DNA of 25,000 nt from Anaeromyces robustus (GCA_002104895.1 MCFG01000590.1:1-25000); one strand, 5' to 3'; counted from the stretch's first letter, positions 11,801 through 22,953 are shown. Translations and numbers: made by a program. The notes: generated by a model from the sequence alone, not told the origin.

Positions 11801-12739
11801 GTTTTGTTTTTTAATTATTTAATTTCTTCTTAACAGGCTTAAAAAATTCTGTATTATTCTTTATCATAATATAATAACAATGTAAAAAGTATAATGACTA
11901 TAGAATAAATCATTTAAATATATTGTTTAACAAATATTATTTATTACAAAACCATTCATTAATATAGTTAATGCATTTATATTTATATTACAAAACAAAT
12001 AATTTATTTATACATTATTAATCATAATAATAGTAATTACAATATATATGAATTACTATTATTATATATATATATATTATTTATTAGAGACAACTATTGA
12101 TTAATTATTATGACTTATACATATAAATATTAATGATTATTTTTTTATTTTAATACAATTAATTGTGTGAGTATGAATGATGAATGATGAATGAGTATTA
12201 ATGAATACTGTTATATCTAATTTATAATATAAATTAATTATTTATTATTTTAATTTCACTTTACCTTTTAATATTCCTATTTATGGTTTAATAAGGTTAT
12301 AAATTATTATATAAGATATTTTTTTTTTTTTTACCTTTTTTTAATTTAATAAAAAAAAAATTAAAAAATACAAAACTTATATATATAAATAAATAATAAT
12401 ATAAATGTAATAAAAAATGATTATTATTTTTTTTTTTTTTTTGATAGTTAAATCCAAGAAGTAATATTTAACAAAACCATGGTTTATACAATTATTACAA
12501 TTTATACTTCTATTTTATGATATTTAATTTTTTTTTTATTTACTTAAAAATAAATGATACTCTTTTAAATATATTTAGTTTTTGATTTTAGTTGTATAAA
12601 AAAAAAAAAAAAAACATGATATTATTATGATTATTGTTATCATAAAGTCATGAATCATTTTCGTTATTTATCATACATGGTCCGAAAAAAACATAATATT
12701 ATTAACAACCAATAAAAAATTATATTAGTAATATTAACA
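10315..12739. other. Gene-free A/T-rich intergenic DNA, second part
   Basis: No supported gene. It holds poly-A and poly-T tracts (for example near 11010 and 11140), TAATAT repeats near 11170-11195, AAAAAT units near 11398-11422, GTTTT units at 11761-11812, ATGA-type units near 12172-12195 and a 12-nt palindrome AAACCATGGTTT near 12474. A short plus frame at 11244-11306 (20 codons, starting MENDDSLYF) and the frames around 10740-10840 look faintly protein-like. They are too short and too isolated to call. Confidence 0.65.
11761..11812. repeat. GTTTT/GTTTTT repeat
   Basis: G is spaced every five or six bases in a T tract (GTTTT and GTTTTT units with one GGTTTT). It is one of the few simple repeats here that includes G, and its role is unknown. 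Confidence 0.75.
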
Positions 12740-12914
<175 letters not shown>

Positions 12915-13182
12915 ATTTTATAAATTATAAAATAGAAAATTTGAATATTCTAAAAATATTTTAAAATATTATTAATAAATAAAGTTTTTAAAAATTTAAT
13001 TAATTGATTCTTTATTTTCATATTTTTTGTTCTTTTTTTTCCCTTTTTAATATTTGTTTTAAAAGAAAATGAATATTTTAATAATTATTAATTATTATTA
13101 ATATTCTATATATAAAATAAATTATTAATAATTTTTAGATATAAATAATTGTTAATATAAATAATATTCTCATATTATTATA

Positions 13183-13278
<96 letters not shown>

Positions 13279-13279
13279 T
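13183..13279. repeat. (ATT)n trinucleotide microsatellite
   Basis: About 32 perfect ATT units. Both strands are stop-free in some frames but would encode only poly-Ile, poly-Tyr or poly-Asn, so it is not taken as coding. Confidence 0.95.
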
Positions 13280-13820
13280 AGTATTATTATATAAAAAATA
13301 ATTATAACAATATTATTTTGATGTTATAATTTATCATTTATCACATTAAATACTTAATAATTATAAAATTTATTATAAAAATATAATTATTTTACACCTT
13401 AAAAAATATCATGATCTTTGAACCATTTTAATACTTATTTTTATTTTTTTTTATATAGACTATATCTTTCATTATTTATAGAATGTTAATTATTTAATGA
13501 TGTTAATAAAAAAAGACAAATATGGTATAAAACAGAAGATGATACATTTTTTTATAGAATTATAATATTACCATAAATATATATATATATTATTAAAGAC
13601 AATATAAACTATTTTTAATATAATAAAAAAAAGTATTATCCATGGTATTTTCGATAAAAAAAGAATATAATATTCATAATTTTAGTAATGTTAAAATTGT
13701 TAATATTTCTTATAATATAAATATTAATTAAAAAATTTGAAATAATAATTATTATTATTATTATTATTATTTTTGTTGTTGTTATTGTTATTTTTATTAT
13801 AATTCTTATTTATTATTATT

Positions 13821-13897
13821 ATTACTATTATTGATATTTATTATTATTACTATTAATATTTATTACTATTATTGATATTTATTATTATTACTATTAA

Positions 13898-13902
<5 letters not shown>
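13821..13902. repeat. Perfect 41-bp tandem duplication inside an ATT-rich block
   Basis: Positions 13821-13861 and 13862-13902 are identical, built from ATT, ACT, GATATTT and AATATTT elements. The flanks (about 13745-13820 and 13903-13945) are plain ATT and GTT repeats. The larger unit shows a recent duplication superimposed on older microsatellite growth. Confidence 0.85.
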
Positions 13903-13937
<35 letters not shown>

Positions 13938-13945
13938 TATTATTA

Positions 13946-15069
13946 TTTTTACATAAATTCTATTTTACAATATTTAATAATAGCAATTGTTTTTATATAA
14001 TATATTGTTTTTCAAATTTGATATATAATTATTCTATTTATAAAAAAAAAAAAAAAAGAAAAAGATACATAAAGGGTTAGTATTAAAATTCTTTGCTGCT
14101 GAAATTTCATTATTAAACTTTAAATTTTTTATCAAACTTTAAAAATTTAAATTGAAATTATTTTATCTATATTATAAAAAAATAAGATAAAAAAACTCCT
14201 TTCTATTTTATATATACATAAATAATAAATAAAATTTGTTTTATATATATAAATATTTTTATTATTTTATTTTTTTGTATATAAAATACCATTTTTAATG
14301 TATTTTTATATGTTTTGTAAATTTCATAAATTGTATAAATATTATTATATGAATTTTATTAAATATTATTAAATATTATTCAAGTTTTATTAATAATATA
14401 ATTATTTTTTTTTTTAAATATATAGATTTAGTATTGATAAAAGTCAACTATAAAAAATTAATACCTATATATATGATTAATTAGCTTTAAAAAGATTATA
14501 TTATTATTAAAATTTGAATAAAAATTCCATATTATTATTTTAATAAACAATAATTATTATAAAACAAACAAACAAAAAAAAAAGTGTATTATTTATCTAA
14601 TATATTTAATAAAATTATTATTTATTAAATAAATAGGAAAAAATAAAAAGTTCATTATCTCCTTCTCATTAATGAATTTGTTTAAAATCGAAATAAATTA
14701 ATTATTGCATTCTATTAATCCCATTTTTATTTTATAATTTCTTCACAATCTCTTGTATATTTAAATAAATAACGATATAATTATATTGTATTGTATCATT
14801 ATTTTACAATACTACATATAAATAATGAATATTATAAAAAATAAGATATACAAAAATAATAGTATAATAATAAATACTTCTATAATTAAGAAATATAACA
14901 TTTATTGAGAAGATCAAGAATTTATTTAGGAAACATAGAATTTTTGGTACTATATAGAACTACATTACGTTATATTGATATTCATTACCAAGAAAAAAAT
15001 TTTAATTTTTATTTGTAAAGACAAGACAAAACAATAATTAAAGACAAATAAAAAAATATTTAATATGAA
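13946..15069. other. Gene-free A/T-rich intergenic DNA, third part
   Basis: No supported gene. The patch 14890-15018 is less A/T-rich than its surroundings. It carries a 39-codon plus-strand open stretch without a start codon (14899-15018), containing RRSRIYLGNIEFL. It could be a decayed exon but has no recognisable domain. The rest is A/T-rich sequence with short poly-A and poly-T runs. Confidence 0.6.
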
Positions 15070-15072
15070 AAA

Positions 15073-15115
<43 letters not shown>

Positions 15116-15201
15116 GTAAATAAATAAATAAATAAGTAAATAAATAAATAAATAAGTAAATAAATAAATAAATAAATAAATAAATGAATGAATAAATAAA
15201 T
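15070..15201. repeat. (AAAT)n with a 20-bp higher-order unit
   Basis: An AAAT array in which TAAATAAATAAATAAGTAAA recurs exactly at 15101-15120, 15121-15140 and 15141-15160. The regular AAGT variant shows that blocks of five tetramers were duplicated as a unit. A TGAATGAA variant closes the array. Confidence 0.9.
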
Positions 15202-15438
15202 ATATTAAGATAATTTTTTTAGTGACATTTAAATAGAAAAAAATTAATTATTTTGAAAAAAGAAAAAAAAGTTCAAAGAAAAAATGTCACAACAAAAGAT
15301 TACTTTTGAAAAGTATATTATATTAATTTAAAAACAAAAAACAAACAAAAAAAAAAATCAATAATAAAAACAATTTAAATCCACAACTTGTTTATTTATA
15401 TAAATAAAAAATTTTGATTTTTATATTTTTTTTTCATC

Positions 15439-15471
<33 letters not shown>

Positions 15472-15702
15472 ATTATTAGATTTTAAGTCTATTTCTGTAA
15501 TTTATTAAAACCTTTTAATTAATAAAAAATTATAAATATAAACAAGAAAATGATATACATTGCAAAAAATAAAAAATAAATAATATATGATAAAAAAGAG
15601 AGTAAAACAGAATGCAATAACAATAAGATAATAAAATAAAATGAAATAAAAAAAAAAAAAAGAATTAAAAATGAAAAAAATTTTTAATTATACTTATACA
15701 GA

Positions 15703-15844
15703 ATGATAATTAATTATATTAAATTCTTAAATGTAACAAATTCACTTGAACAAAAAATCAAAGTTGAATATTCAATTATTACAATGTGAAAATTATTTCA
15801 TAGATAAATATAATGAATTAGAAATATTATTTAAAAATAAATAA
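15703..15844 (+). pseudogene. Possible decayed coding fragment with a frameshift
   Basis: Two overlapping frames read unusually well for this region. The first (15703-15789, 28 aa) contains NSLEQKIKVEY. The second, shifted by one base (15737-15844), contains QLLQCENYFIDKYNELEIL and ends KNK-stop. If a single base was gained or lost near 15765, the two join into one charged, coiled-coil-like segment. The end of the second frame loosely matches the spacing of the EB1/MAPRE C-terminal motif (aromatic triplet, Lys, hydrophobic, Glu). That is a pattern-level resemblance only. It may be chance, a gene relic or a sequencing frameshift. There is no intact gene around it. Confidence 0.25.
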
Positions 15845-16312
15845 TATTTATTAATTTTTAGATATAATGATTTATTGATTAAATAATTTATATATATATA
15901 TATATATATATTTCTTCAATTAAATACAGTTGGAAATAATCGAAATTGAAATAGTTACATATTAAAAAAGATTTAGGAAAGTATCAAATTAAAAAAAAAA
16001 AAAAGAATTAAATTTTAAATTATAATTTTGTTAAATTTTTTTCATTGATTATATAAATTAATATGCAACTAATAAAGATGCCAAATCAAATTTTCAATAT
16101 TTTTTTATATTTAAAAATAGAAAAGCAAGCAAACAAACAAACAAACAAGAAACAAAAAACAAAAAATAAAAATAAAATAGTTTTTTTTACAGTTAAAGTT
16201 TGATATATATTGATTTATATATATAAATAAATATATTATTTAATTAGAATATTCTTTTTACAAGAGATATTACACAACAACCACAATTATGATGGTTTAA
16301 AACAAAACAAAA

Positions 16313-16313
<1 letters not shown>

Positions 16314-16347
<34 letters not shown>
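16314..16347. repeat. Poly-A tract of 34 bases
   Basis: An uninterrupted A run preceded by AAAAC pentamers (16299-16313). Its length makes it prone to assembly error. No reverse-transcribed element is recognisable upstream, so it is not evidence of retroposition by itself. Confidence 0.9.
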
Positions 16348-16349
<2 letters not shown>

Positions 16350-16741
16350 CTAAAATTAATTAAAAGATTTAGAATATAATACTTTTTTTTTATATGATTT
16401 ATTGTTATATATAGTTTTATATATATTCTTAGGTAGCATCTTTATATTTCATCCAATTATATCACCATAAGAAAAAAAGTTAATATAATATTAATATTAA
16501 TTTATAATATAAAAGAAGTAATATAACATTGAAATAAAATAAATTATTAAATATTAATTACAAGTTAAATAATAATAAAAAAAAAAAGAAACAGTAAAAA
16601 CAATTCTTTTATAAGTTATTTATTAATATCGAAAGTAAGAAGAGATAGTATAAGAAATGTATAAATATAGACTATTGTATTCAATAAATATGAATAGTAT
16701 ATATATAATATGTAACAACAAAATTATATATTATGAACAAA

Positions 16742-16928
<187 letters not shown>

Positions 16929-18496
16929 ACATATTACATAATTTAAAAATCAAATAAAGCTTTTTTTCTTAATAATAAATATTACATATTTTATAAGAAT
17001 AATGTATAAAACAGTATTTCTATATAAATTTCTATATAATTTAAGTATATGTATATATTTAACTAATTATTATTATTTATTATTATTTATTTATTTCTTA
17101 TTATTTTATATTTCTACTTAAATATGATTTGAATAACGGAATTTCACTATTTGAGCTTTTTTTATTCATATTATTAATAAATATTACTAAATCTACATTT
17201 CCAATTCTAAATATCTGTTTTATATATTATTTTTATAATTTGTAATATTTATTAATAATAAATATTTATAAAGTAATATACTATATTAATTATGTTTTTT
17301 TTTTATAAAAAAAAATATTAAATATTATTAATGGAATAATTAAACAAAAGGGAAAAACTAACTTTAATAATGATTCAATTATTATTTTAGTGGTTATAAA
17401 AAATTTATAATTTATTATTAAATAATTATAACTATTTCACTTTTATTTGACAATTAATGAATATTAATTACAGAAAAAAGGAAAAAAAAAAGCTTAATAT
17501 ATAGATAAAAACGAAAATATTATTATTTGAGTTTTTTTTTACTTTCTTTCTTTATAAACTTATTTTAATAATGTTTAAAGCGAAATATCATAAATCTATA
17601 TAAACTTTGTTTTTACTAAATAAATATATTTTCTTTGTTATTATTATCTTTTTTTAACATTATTATTTATTAGATTTAATGATTAATAATTATAAAATAA
17701 TTTATTATGCTAATCAAAAAATATTTCATTGTATAGTATATATTTTGTTCTATTGGTAAATAATAAATAATAATAATCATGAAACTAATTAAAATAATAT
17801 AAATATTAATATTAATATTAATATTTAAAAGAATAAAAATTCCTGCATAATAAATATAATAGGCTATCTTTTTTTTTTCCTATTATGTATTATAATATAT
17901 AGTAGTTTTTATAATTTATAGTTTTAAACAAAGCATAATTATTTTTAATTATAATAATTATGCTTTGTTTAAAACTATAAATATTATAATAATATAATAT
18001 TATTATGTTTTAAATAAAGTAAAAAATAAAAAAATAAAAATTAAATAAAAAATAAAATAATTAAAATTCTATAAAATATATTAAAATATCCATAACAACA
18101 TAATGCGATAATATTTGTTATTTTATTTTAATTTTATTTTTTTTATTATTTATTATTTAATTATTATTTAATTATAATTATTTTCATAATTTAATTATGT
18201 GATATTTAATTTATTTTTTATACTTTTTTGTTTTATATAAACAATAAAAATAAAAATAAACTATAAAAATAGCGGCTAAGAAAAAAAAAACAATGGAAAA
18301 TAAAAAAAAAAAAGTTTTTTATAATAAAATTTCTTTTTTTTTAATAAATAAATATAAAATTATGCCTTAAAAATTTTCTCTTTTTTTTTAGGCATCATTT
18401 TTCAATTCATGGTTTATAATAACCACATTTTTTGATTAAAAAAATTTATTTTTTAATTATAGAACATTATATATAAGTAATTAAATAATTATATTA
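16929..18496. other. Gene-free A/T-rich intergenic DNA, fourth part
   Basis: Apart from the palindrome at 17914-17982, no gene is supported. A plus-strand open stretch near 17104-17243 contains LLKYDLNNGISLFEL, which faintly recalls an ankyrin repeat, then dissolves into Phe/Ile-rich noise. At 18361-18396 ATGCCT and AGGCAT flank an A/T loop as a weak 6-bp hairpin. Repeats of AATATT lie near 17805-17826. Confidence 0.6.
17914..17982. repeat. Perfect 30-bp inverted repeat with a 9-nt loop
   Basis: Bases 17914-17943 pair without mismatch with 17953-17982. The arm core is GTTTTAAACAAAGCATAATT, which includes G and C positions, so the match is not a by-product of A/T-richness. The outer flanks do not pair. 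It could extrude as a cruciform, form an RNA hairpin, or be a very short foldback element. No gene abuts it, so a terminator role is unsupported. Confidence 0.9.
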
Positions 18497-18548
<52 letters not shown>

Positions 18549-18651
18549 AAGTAAATAAATAATTATATTATAAATAAATAAATAAATATATTATAAATAA
18601 ATAATAAGTAAATAAATAAATAAATAATTATATTATAAATAAATAAATAAA
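18497..18651. repeat. Compound AAAT array with AATTATATTATA spacers
   Basis: AAAT blocks alternate with an AATTATATTATAAATAAA-type spacer seen three times (near 18487, 18560 and 18626) and AATAAGTAAATAAATAA seen twice. The pattern indicates duplication of a mixed unit rather than simple slippage. Confidence 0.85.
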
Positions 18652-18671
18652 TTTAAATTTTTTTATATATA

Positions 18672-18785
18672 ATTAAACTTTATTACATTTTTTTTAATTT
18701 TAACACAATTATTCGTGTTACCTAATAGTTTCTATATATAGTTAAAATGTTATAATTAAGAATTTTAAAAGTAATAAAGTTTAAT
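18672..18785. repeat. 114-bp foldback with 15-bp perfect terminal inverted repeats
   Basis: ATTAAACTTTATTAC at 18672-18686 is the exact reverse complement of 18771-18785. Inside, TAACAC (18701-18706) pairs with GTGTTA (18715-18720). The size and nested symmetry resemble a MITE-like foldback, but a clear target-site duplication is not visible because the flanks are nearly pure A/T. Confidence 0.6.
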
Positions 18786-19225
18786 ATTTAATATATATTT
18801 AATTTAAAAGAAAAACGGTTGATTCATAATATACTCTAATTATAGATGATTATTAATAATAATATATAAAAAACGGCACATTTTAAATTATATTTTTTTA
18901 TTAATTTTTTATTTATATTTATTAAATTATACTAATAATATATTAATATATATTTATTTAATCTATTTCGTTTTAATGTACTATTTTTTTTAAGTATTAT
19001 GATATATAAGAAATATTAATAAAAATATACTTTTATTTATGATATTTATATTAATAATAATAATTTAATTTATTTTAACATAATGAATTGTCTTTAAATA
19101 TATTATAAATATATTGTAAATATATTATTCATATTGTATTATGTAATTTTGTTAAATCAGTTTTAACTTAAATTGTGTATTTAATAATTATAATATTAAT
19201 ATTTAATTATATATGATAATAATAT

Positions 19226-19262
19226 TAATTTTTTTATTAAATATTATTTAATAAAAAAATTA
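19226..19262. repeat. 17-bp A/T-only perfect hairpin
   Basis: Bases 19226-19242 pair perfectly with 19246-19262 around a 3-nt loop. It lies about 520 bp upstream of the expansin start codon. It is composed only of A and T, so chance is more likely than for the 17914 palindrome. Confidence 0.6.
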
Positions 19263-19317
19263 TTATAGTGGTTAAAATTAATAATATTAGGATGGTATAA
19301 AAAAAAATAAATAATAT

Positions 19318-19323
19318 ATAATA

Positions 19324-19370
<47 letters not shown>

Positions 19371-19410
19371 CAAAAAAAAAAACAAAAAAAAAAAAACAAA
19401 AAAAAAAAAT
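19318..19410. repeat. (AAT)n followed by A-runs punctuated by C
   Basis: About 16 AAT units lead into poly-A blocks separated by single C residues, then AAAT. It sits about 370-460 bp upstream of the expansin gene. No coding potential. Confidence 0.9.
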
Positions 19411-19635
19411 AAATAATTATTAATTAATAATAATAATATTAAATAAGATTAAATAATGATTTAATATAAAGAATGTATAAATAAAAATTTTTTTCTCTAA
19501 TTTTTAAAAATTTTTAACTTTTTGTTTTTTTTTTTTGTTTTTTATTTAAAAAAGAAGAAGAGTTTACAAAAAAATTATTGTAATTAATATTATATTTTAT
19601 TATAATTTTGTAAAATATTTATTGTATCATATAAT

Positions 19636-19671
19636 TCTTTTTTCTTCTTTTTTTATATATATATATAAATA
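19636..19671 (+). promoter_or_regulatory. Candidate core promoter of the expansin gene (CT-rich tract and TATA-like run)
   Basis: A pyrimidine tract (19636-19654) runs into TATATATATATATAAATA (about 19655-19671), roughly 110 bp upstream of the start codon. The A-rich leader ends TCAAAATG, with A at -3. The TATA-like element is only suggestive in such A/T-rich DNA. Confidence 0.35.
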
Positions 19672-19779
19672 CACTTTTTTATTAGAACTTTTTTGTATAA
19701 TATTAAATAATAATAATTACAAATTCAAACAAAATATAAAATAAATAATAATTGAAACAAATTAAAAAAAAAAATCAAA

Positions 19780-21362
19780 ATGAATTTCAAGAATCTCTTT
19801 TTAATTAGTTCATTAGTTACTATAGCTAGTGCAGCTACTGGTAGTATTAATGATTTCAGTAAATATCCAGGAATTGTTGATTTAATTCAAGCTAATACAA
19901 AAAATTATAAGTCAAATTTCAAATACACTTTCACTGATGGTCCAATTTACAGTGGTGATGGTACTGCTTATGGTGATGCTACTTCAGGTGGTAATTGTTT
20001 ATTCCCAAAAAAGGAATATTACAATGATATGATGTATGCTGCTCTTAATAACAAACAATATAATCTTGATATGGGTAAATATATATATTTTTTTATTTAA
20101 ATTTGTTTTAATGATATATAAATATATTTATTTAATAATACTATAAAAAAGAAAAAGATTAAAGAATCATAATAAATAATAAAATAAAAAATAAATAAAA
20201 AGGAAAAGGAAAAAATAGTCTTTAAAAAAATGATATAGATAAAAAAAATAAATATATGAAAAAAAGTGGAATCGATGTTATAATGTTTAAAAATATTGTT
20301 AAAATAAATAAATAAATATATATATATTTTTATGTATTAAAATATTTTTTTTTTTTATTTTTTAAATATATATTTTATAAAAATATAGGTTGTGGTCTTT
20401 GTGCTGTTGTAGTTTCAACTAGTAACCCATACAAAGCTATTAGAGTACGTATTATTGATCAATGTCCAGAATGTGAACACGGAAGTTTAGATTTTAGTGA
20501 TAAAGCTTTCAAAGCTCTTTCCAATATGGATCCAGCTCGTATTAAGATTACATGGGCTCTTATTCCATGTGATGTTGATGTTAATGAATACCCAGCTCTT
20601 GTTAAATCAAATTCACCAATTAAATTCCAATTTAAATCTGGTAGTACTCAATTCTGGGGTGAAGTAGAAGTCTTTAATACTCGTTATCCAGTTGCTAAAG
20701 TTGAATTCTTATCTAATGGTAAATATGAAAGTTTATACAGACGTGCCTATAATTATTGGGCTCTTAACTCTGGTGGTTTTGGTGCTGGTCCATATACTTT
20801 CCGTGTTACTTTAGCTGATGATACTGTTATTGAAGCTAAAGGAGTTGAAATGGTTATTCCAGGTAATGATGAAGGTGATGATTTCTCTTCTGGTACTCAA
20901 ACTATTATTAAACAAGGTTCTTCTAGCAGTGGCGGTAGTAATGCTTCTAATCCAGGTTCAGGTTCAGGATCTAATAAAACTACTACTAGAAAAATAACTA
21001 CTACAAGAAAAGTTACAACTACTAAAAATTCTGGTAATACTAATAGTGCTACTGCTAACAATAATTGTCCAGATTCTATGCAAAGACAAGGATATCCATG
21101 TTGTGAAGAAAATAATTGTAATATCTATTTCAAGGATGGTGATGGTGACTGGGGTATTAGTTCAAAATCTAATTGGTGTGGTATTAGATTCACCTGTAAA
21201 AACACTAAGAATAAACCAGCAAGTGATACATCATGCTCAAGTAAATTCAATCAAATGGGATACAAATGCTGTAATGGATGTAATGTTATTTTAACAGACG
21301 AAACTGGTAAATGGGGTGTTGAAAATAATGAATGGTGTGGTATTCGTAATGATTGTAAATAG
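19780..21362 (+). CDS. Secreted expansin-like protein with two C-terminal fungal dockerins
   Basis: Exons 19780-20074 and 20389-21362 give 422 aa. Residues 1-18 are a signal peptide ending ASA. A double-psi beta-barrel (GH45-like expansin domain 1, ~50-167) carries GDGTAYG, the cysteines of CGLC, and IIDQCPEC followed by HGSLDFS. D122 and D133 match the two conserved acidic positions of microbial expansins. Residues ~168-257 form a CBM63-like domain with exposed aromatics (W188, YNYW 219-222). A Ser/Gly/Thr linker (~258-324) leads to two CBM10-type dockerins (~325-369 and ~381-422), each with a GYxCC motif and WCGI. Expansins loosen cellulose and hemicellulose contacts without hydrolysis. The dockerins should anchor it to the fungal cellulosome. 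It has no CBM1, unlike classical swollenins. The gene is complete and intact. Confidence 0.93.
20075..20388 (+). other. Intron (314 nt) in the expansin gene
   Basis: The donor GTAAAT follows ATG-G at 20074, and the acceptor ATATAG ends at 20388. The split codon becomes Gly (G|GT) and the frame continues CGLCAVVV. It restores 45 codons of the barrel domain that precede the Met at 20526, including both conserved aspartates. The intron is nearly all A/T and contains in-frame stops. Confidence 0.93.
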
Positions 21363-21367
21363 ATTTA

Positions 21368-21409
21368 AATAAATTTGAATGAAATTTTTTTTTTTTTAAA
21401 AAAAAAAAA
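21368..21409 (+). terminator. Candidate 3' processing region of the expansin gene
   Basis: AATAAA lies six bases after the stop codon (21368-21373), followed by a T13 run directly joined to A12 (21385-21409) that can fold back on itself. This fits a cleavage/polyadenylation region, but AATAAA is common by chance in this DNA. Confidence 0.35.
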
Positions 21410-22163
21410 TATATATATATATATATATAATATCACAAAAAGAAAAAAATTGTATATATATAACTTAAAAGTATAAGCATAATATAACACAATAATACAT
21501 AAAAATAATTGTTCAAGATAAAAAATAAAAAAACATGGAAATAAAATATTTAAAATATTTATAATATATTTTATTTATTTACATTTATTATTTTATATTT
21601 AACACCCATAGAAAAAAATTATAAATAAGAATTTTATTTTTTATACTGGTTTATAAAAAATAAATTTTTTTATTTTATAATAATTACTATCATATAATAT
21701 TTTTTTTTATATATAAATTATCATAAAATTTTTTTTAAATTTTCATTAATTAACAATTTCAAAGTATTAATATATATAGATATTAATTGTTTTATTTTAT
21801 ATATAAAAAACTATTTAAAAAAAAAAATAAAAAAAAAAAATTTAAAAAAAAAAAAATAATTTAAAAAAATGCCGTTTTTTTTTTTAATTAAAAATTTTAA
21901 TATTATGTTTTATTTTAATTTTAAATGTGTTAAATTATCCCTTATATTATCCCTTTTTTTTTTTTTTATTCTTTTTCTTTATGGTGGTTAGATAGTAATT
22001 ATTATGGGTACTAAAAATATATTATAGATATAATAATAATAATATTATTATGCACATAAATTGTGGATGAAAAATATTTAATTAATATAATATAATATAT
22101 ATATATATAATATAAAAACAAGAAATAATTTTTTTTTTTTTTTTTAGAATTTCGAAAAAAGTT

Positions 22164-22351
22164 ATTATTATTTATTTATTTATTTGATATATTTGATTTA
22201 TTTGATTTATTTAATTTATTTGATTTTTACATTTAGTATATTTGATGTATTTGAATTATTTTTGGTTTTGTTGGTTTTGTTGGTTTATTTGAACTTTAAA
22301 AATCAATAAATAAATCTATGGATTTATTTATTTATTTATTTATTTATTTAA
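22164..22351. repeat. Mixed TTTA, TTTGA and GGTTTTGTT repeats with a 12-bp hairpin
   Basis: TTTA arrays at 22164-22184 and 22322-22351 flank degenerate TTTGATTTAT units and two GGTTTTGTT units (near 22263-22281). AATAAATAAATC at 22305-22316 pairs exactly with 22321-22332 around TATG, so an AAAT array meets its own inverse there. Confidence 0.75.
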
Positions 22352-22376
22352 AATTTATTTGGGCTTATAAATTTTT

Positions 22377-22440
22377 TTAGGGACCGTTTAGGAACGTATC
22401 CACACATTCTATAAGAGAAATTCTTTGTCAGTCATATTAA
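22377..22440. other. GC-richer patch beginning like a transposon terminal repeat
   Basis: TTA is followed by GGGACCGTTTAGGAACG and then CACACATTCT-type sequence, far richer in G and C than its surroundings. The GGGxCxGTTT start after TTA recalls ends of PIF/Harbinger-type DNA transposons. The matching inverted end is not found in the window. A candidate at 22590-22601 (ATCCCCCTTAA) matches only in the G run. It is at best a relic. Confidence 0.2.
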
Positions 22441-22520
22441 TTCTTTATTTTCTTTCTTTCGTTCTAAAAAAATCTAATTTGATTTAAAAATGATTAGATA
22501 GATATTTAGGTGTTGTTAAG

Positions 22521-22565
22521 AAAAAAAAAAAAAAAAAAAAAAAAAACGAAAAAAAAAAAAAAAAA
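22521..22565. repeat. Poly-A tract interrupted by CG
   Basis: A run of 26 A, then CG, then 17 A. It is a simple tract and a possible assembly-length uncertainty. Confidence 0.9.
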
Positions 22566-22953
22566 GATAATTCTTCTTAAAGGTTTCTACTAGTATCCCC
22601 CTTAAAAATTAATAATACTTTTATAACTATTTTTTTTTTATATTTTTTTTTCCTTCATTGAAAAATTATCATAAATAATGACATTTACAAAATATATATA
22701 TATATATGTTTTAATAAATACTTTCATATTTATATATATATATATTTATAATTATTAATATAAAACATATAGAAGTTAATGGATTTCAATTTATAAAAAA
22801 ATAAAACAAAATGAAATAAAATAAAATATAATAATTAAAATAAATAATAATATTCTTATTTAATAGTAAATAATATTATAAGATAAATTTTAGATAACGA
22901 TAAAACCCATTATAAAATAATAATAATAATGATAAAAAACATTTTTTTATTTT

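Noticed and set aside
17104-17243. Ankyrin-like snippet LLKYDLNNGISLFEL
   Set aside because: Only about 15 residues fit, the rest is Phe/Ile noise, and no second repeat follows.
21046-21294. 82-codon plus-strand frame across the dockerin region
   Set aside because: It is a shadow frame. The true frame encodes two Cys-rich dockerins.
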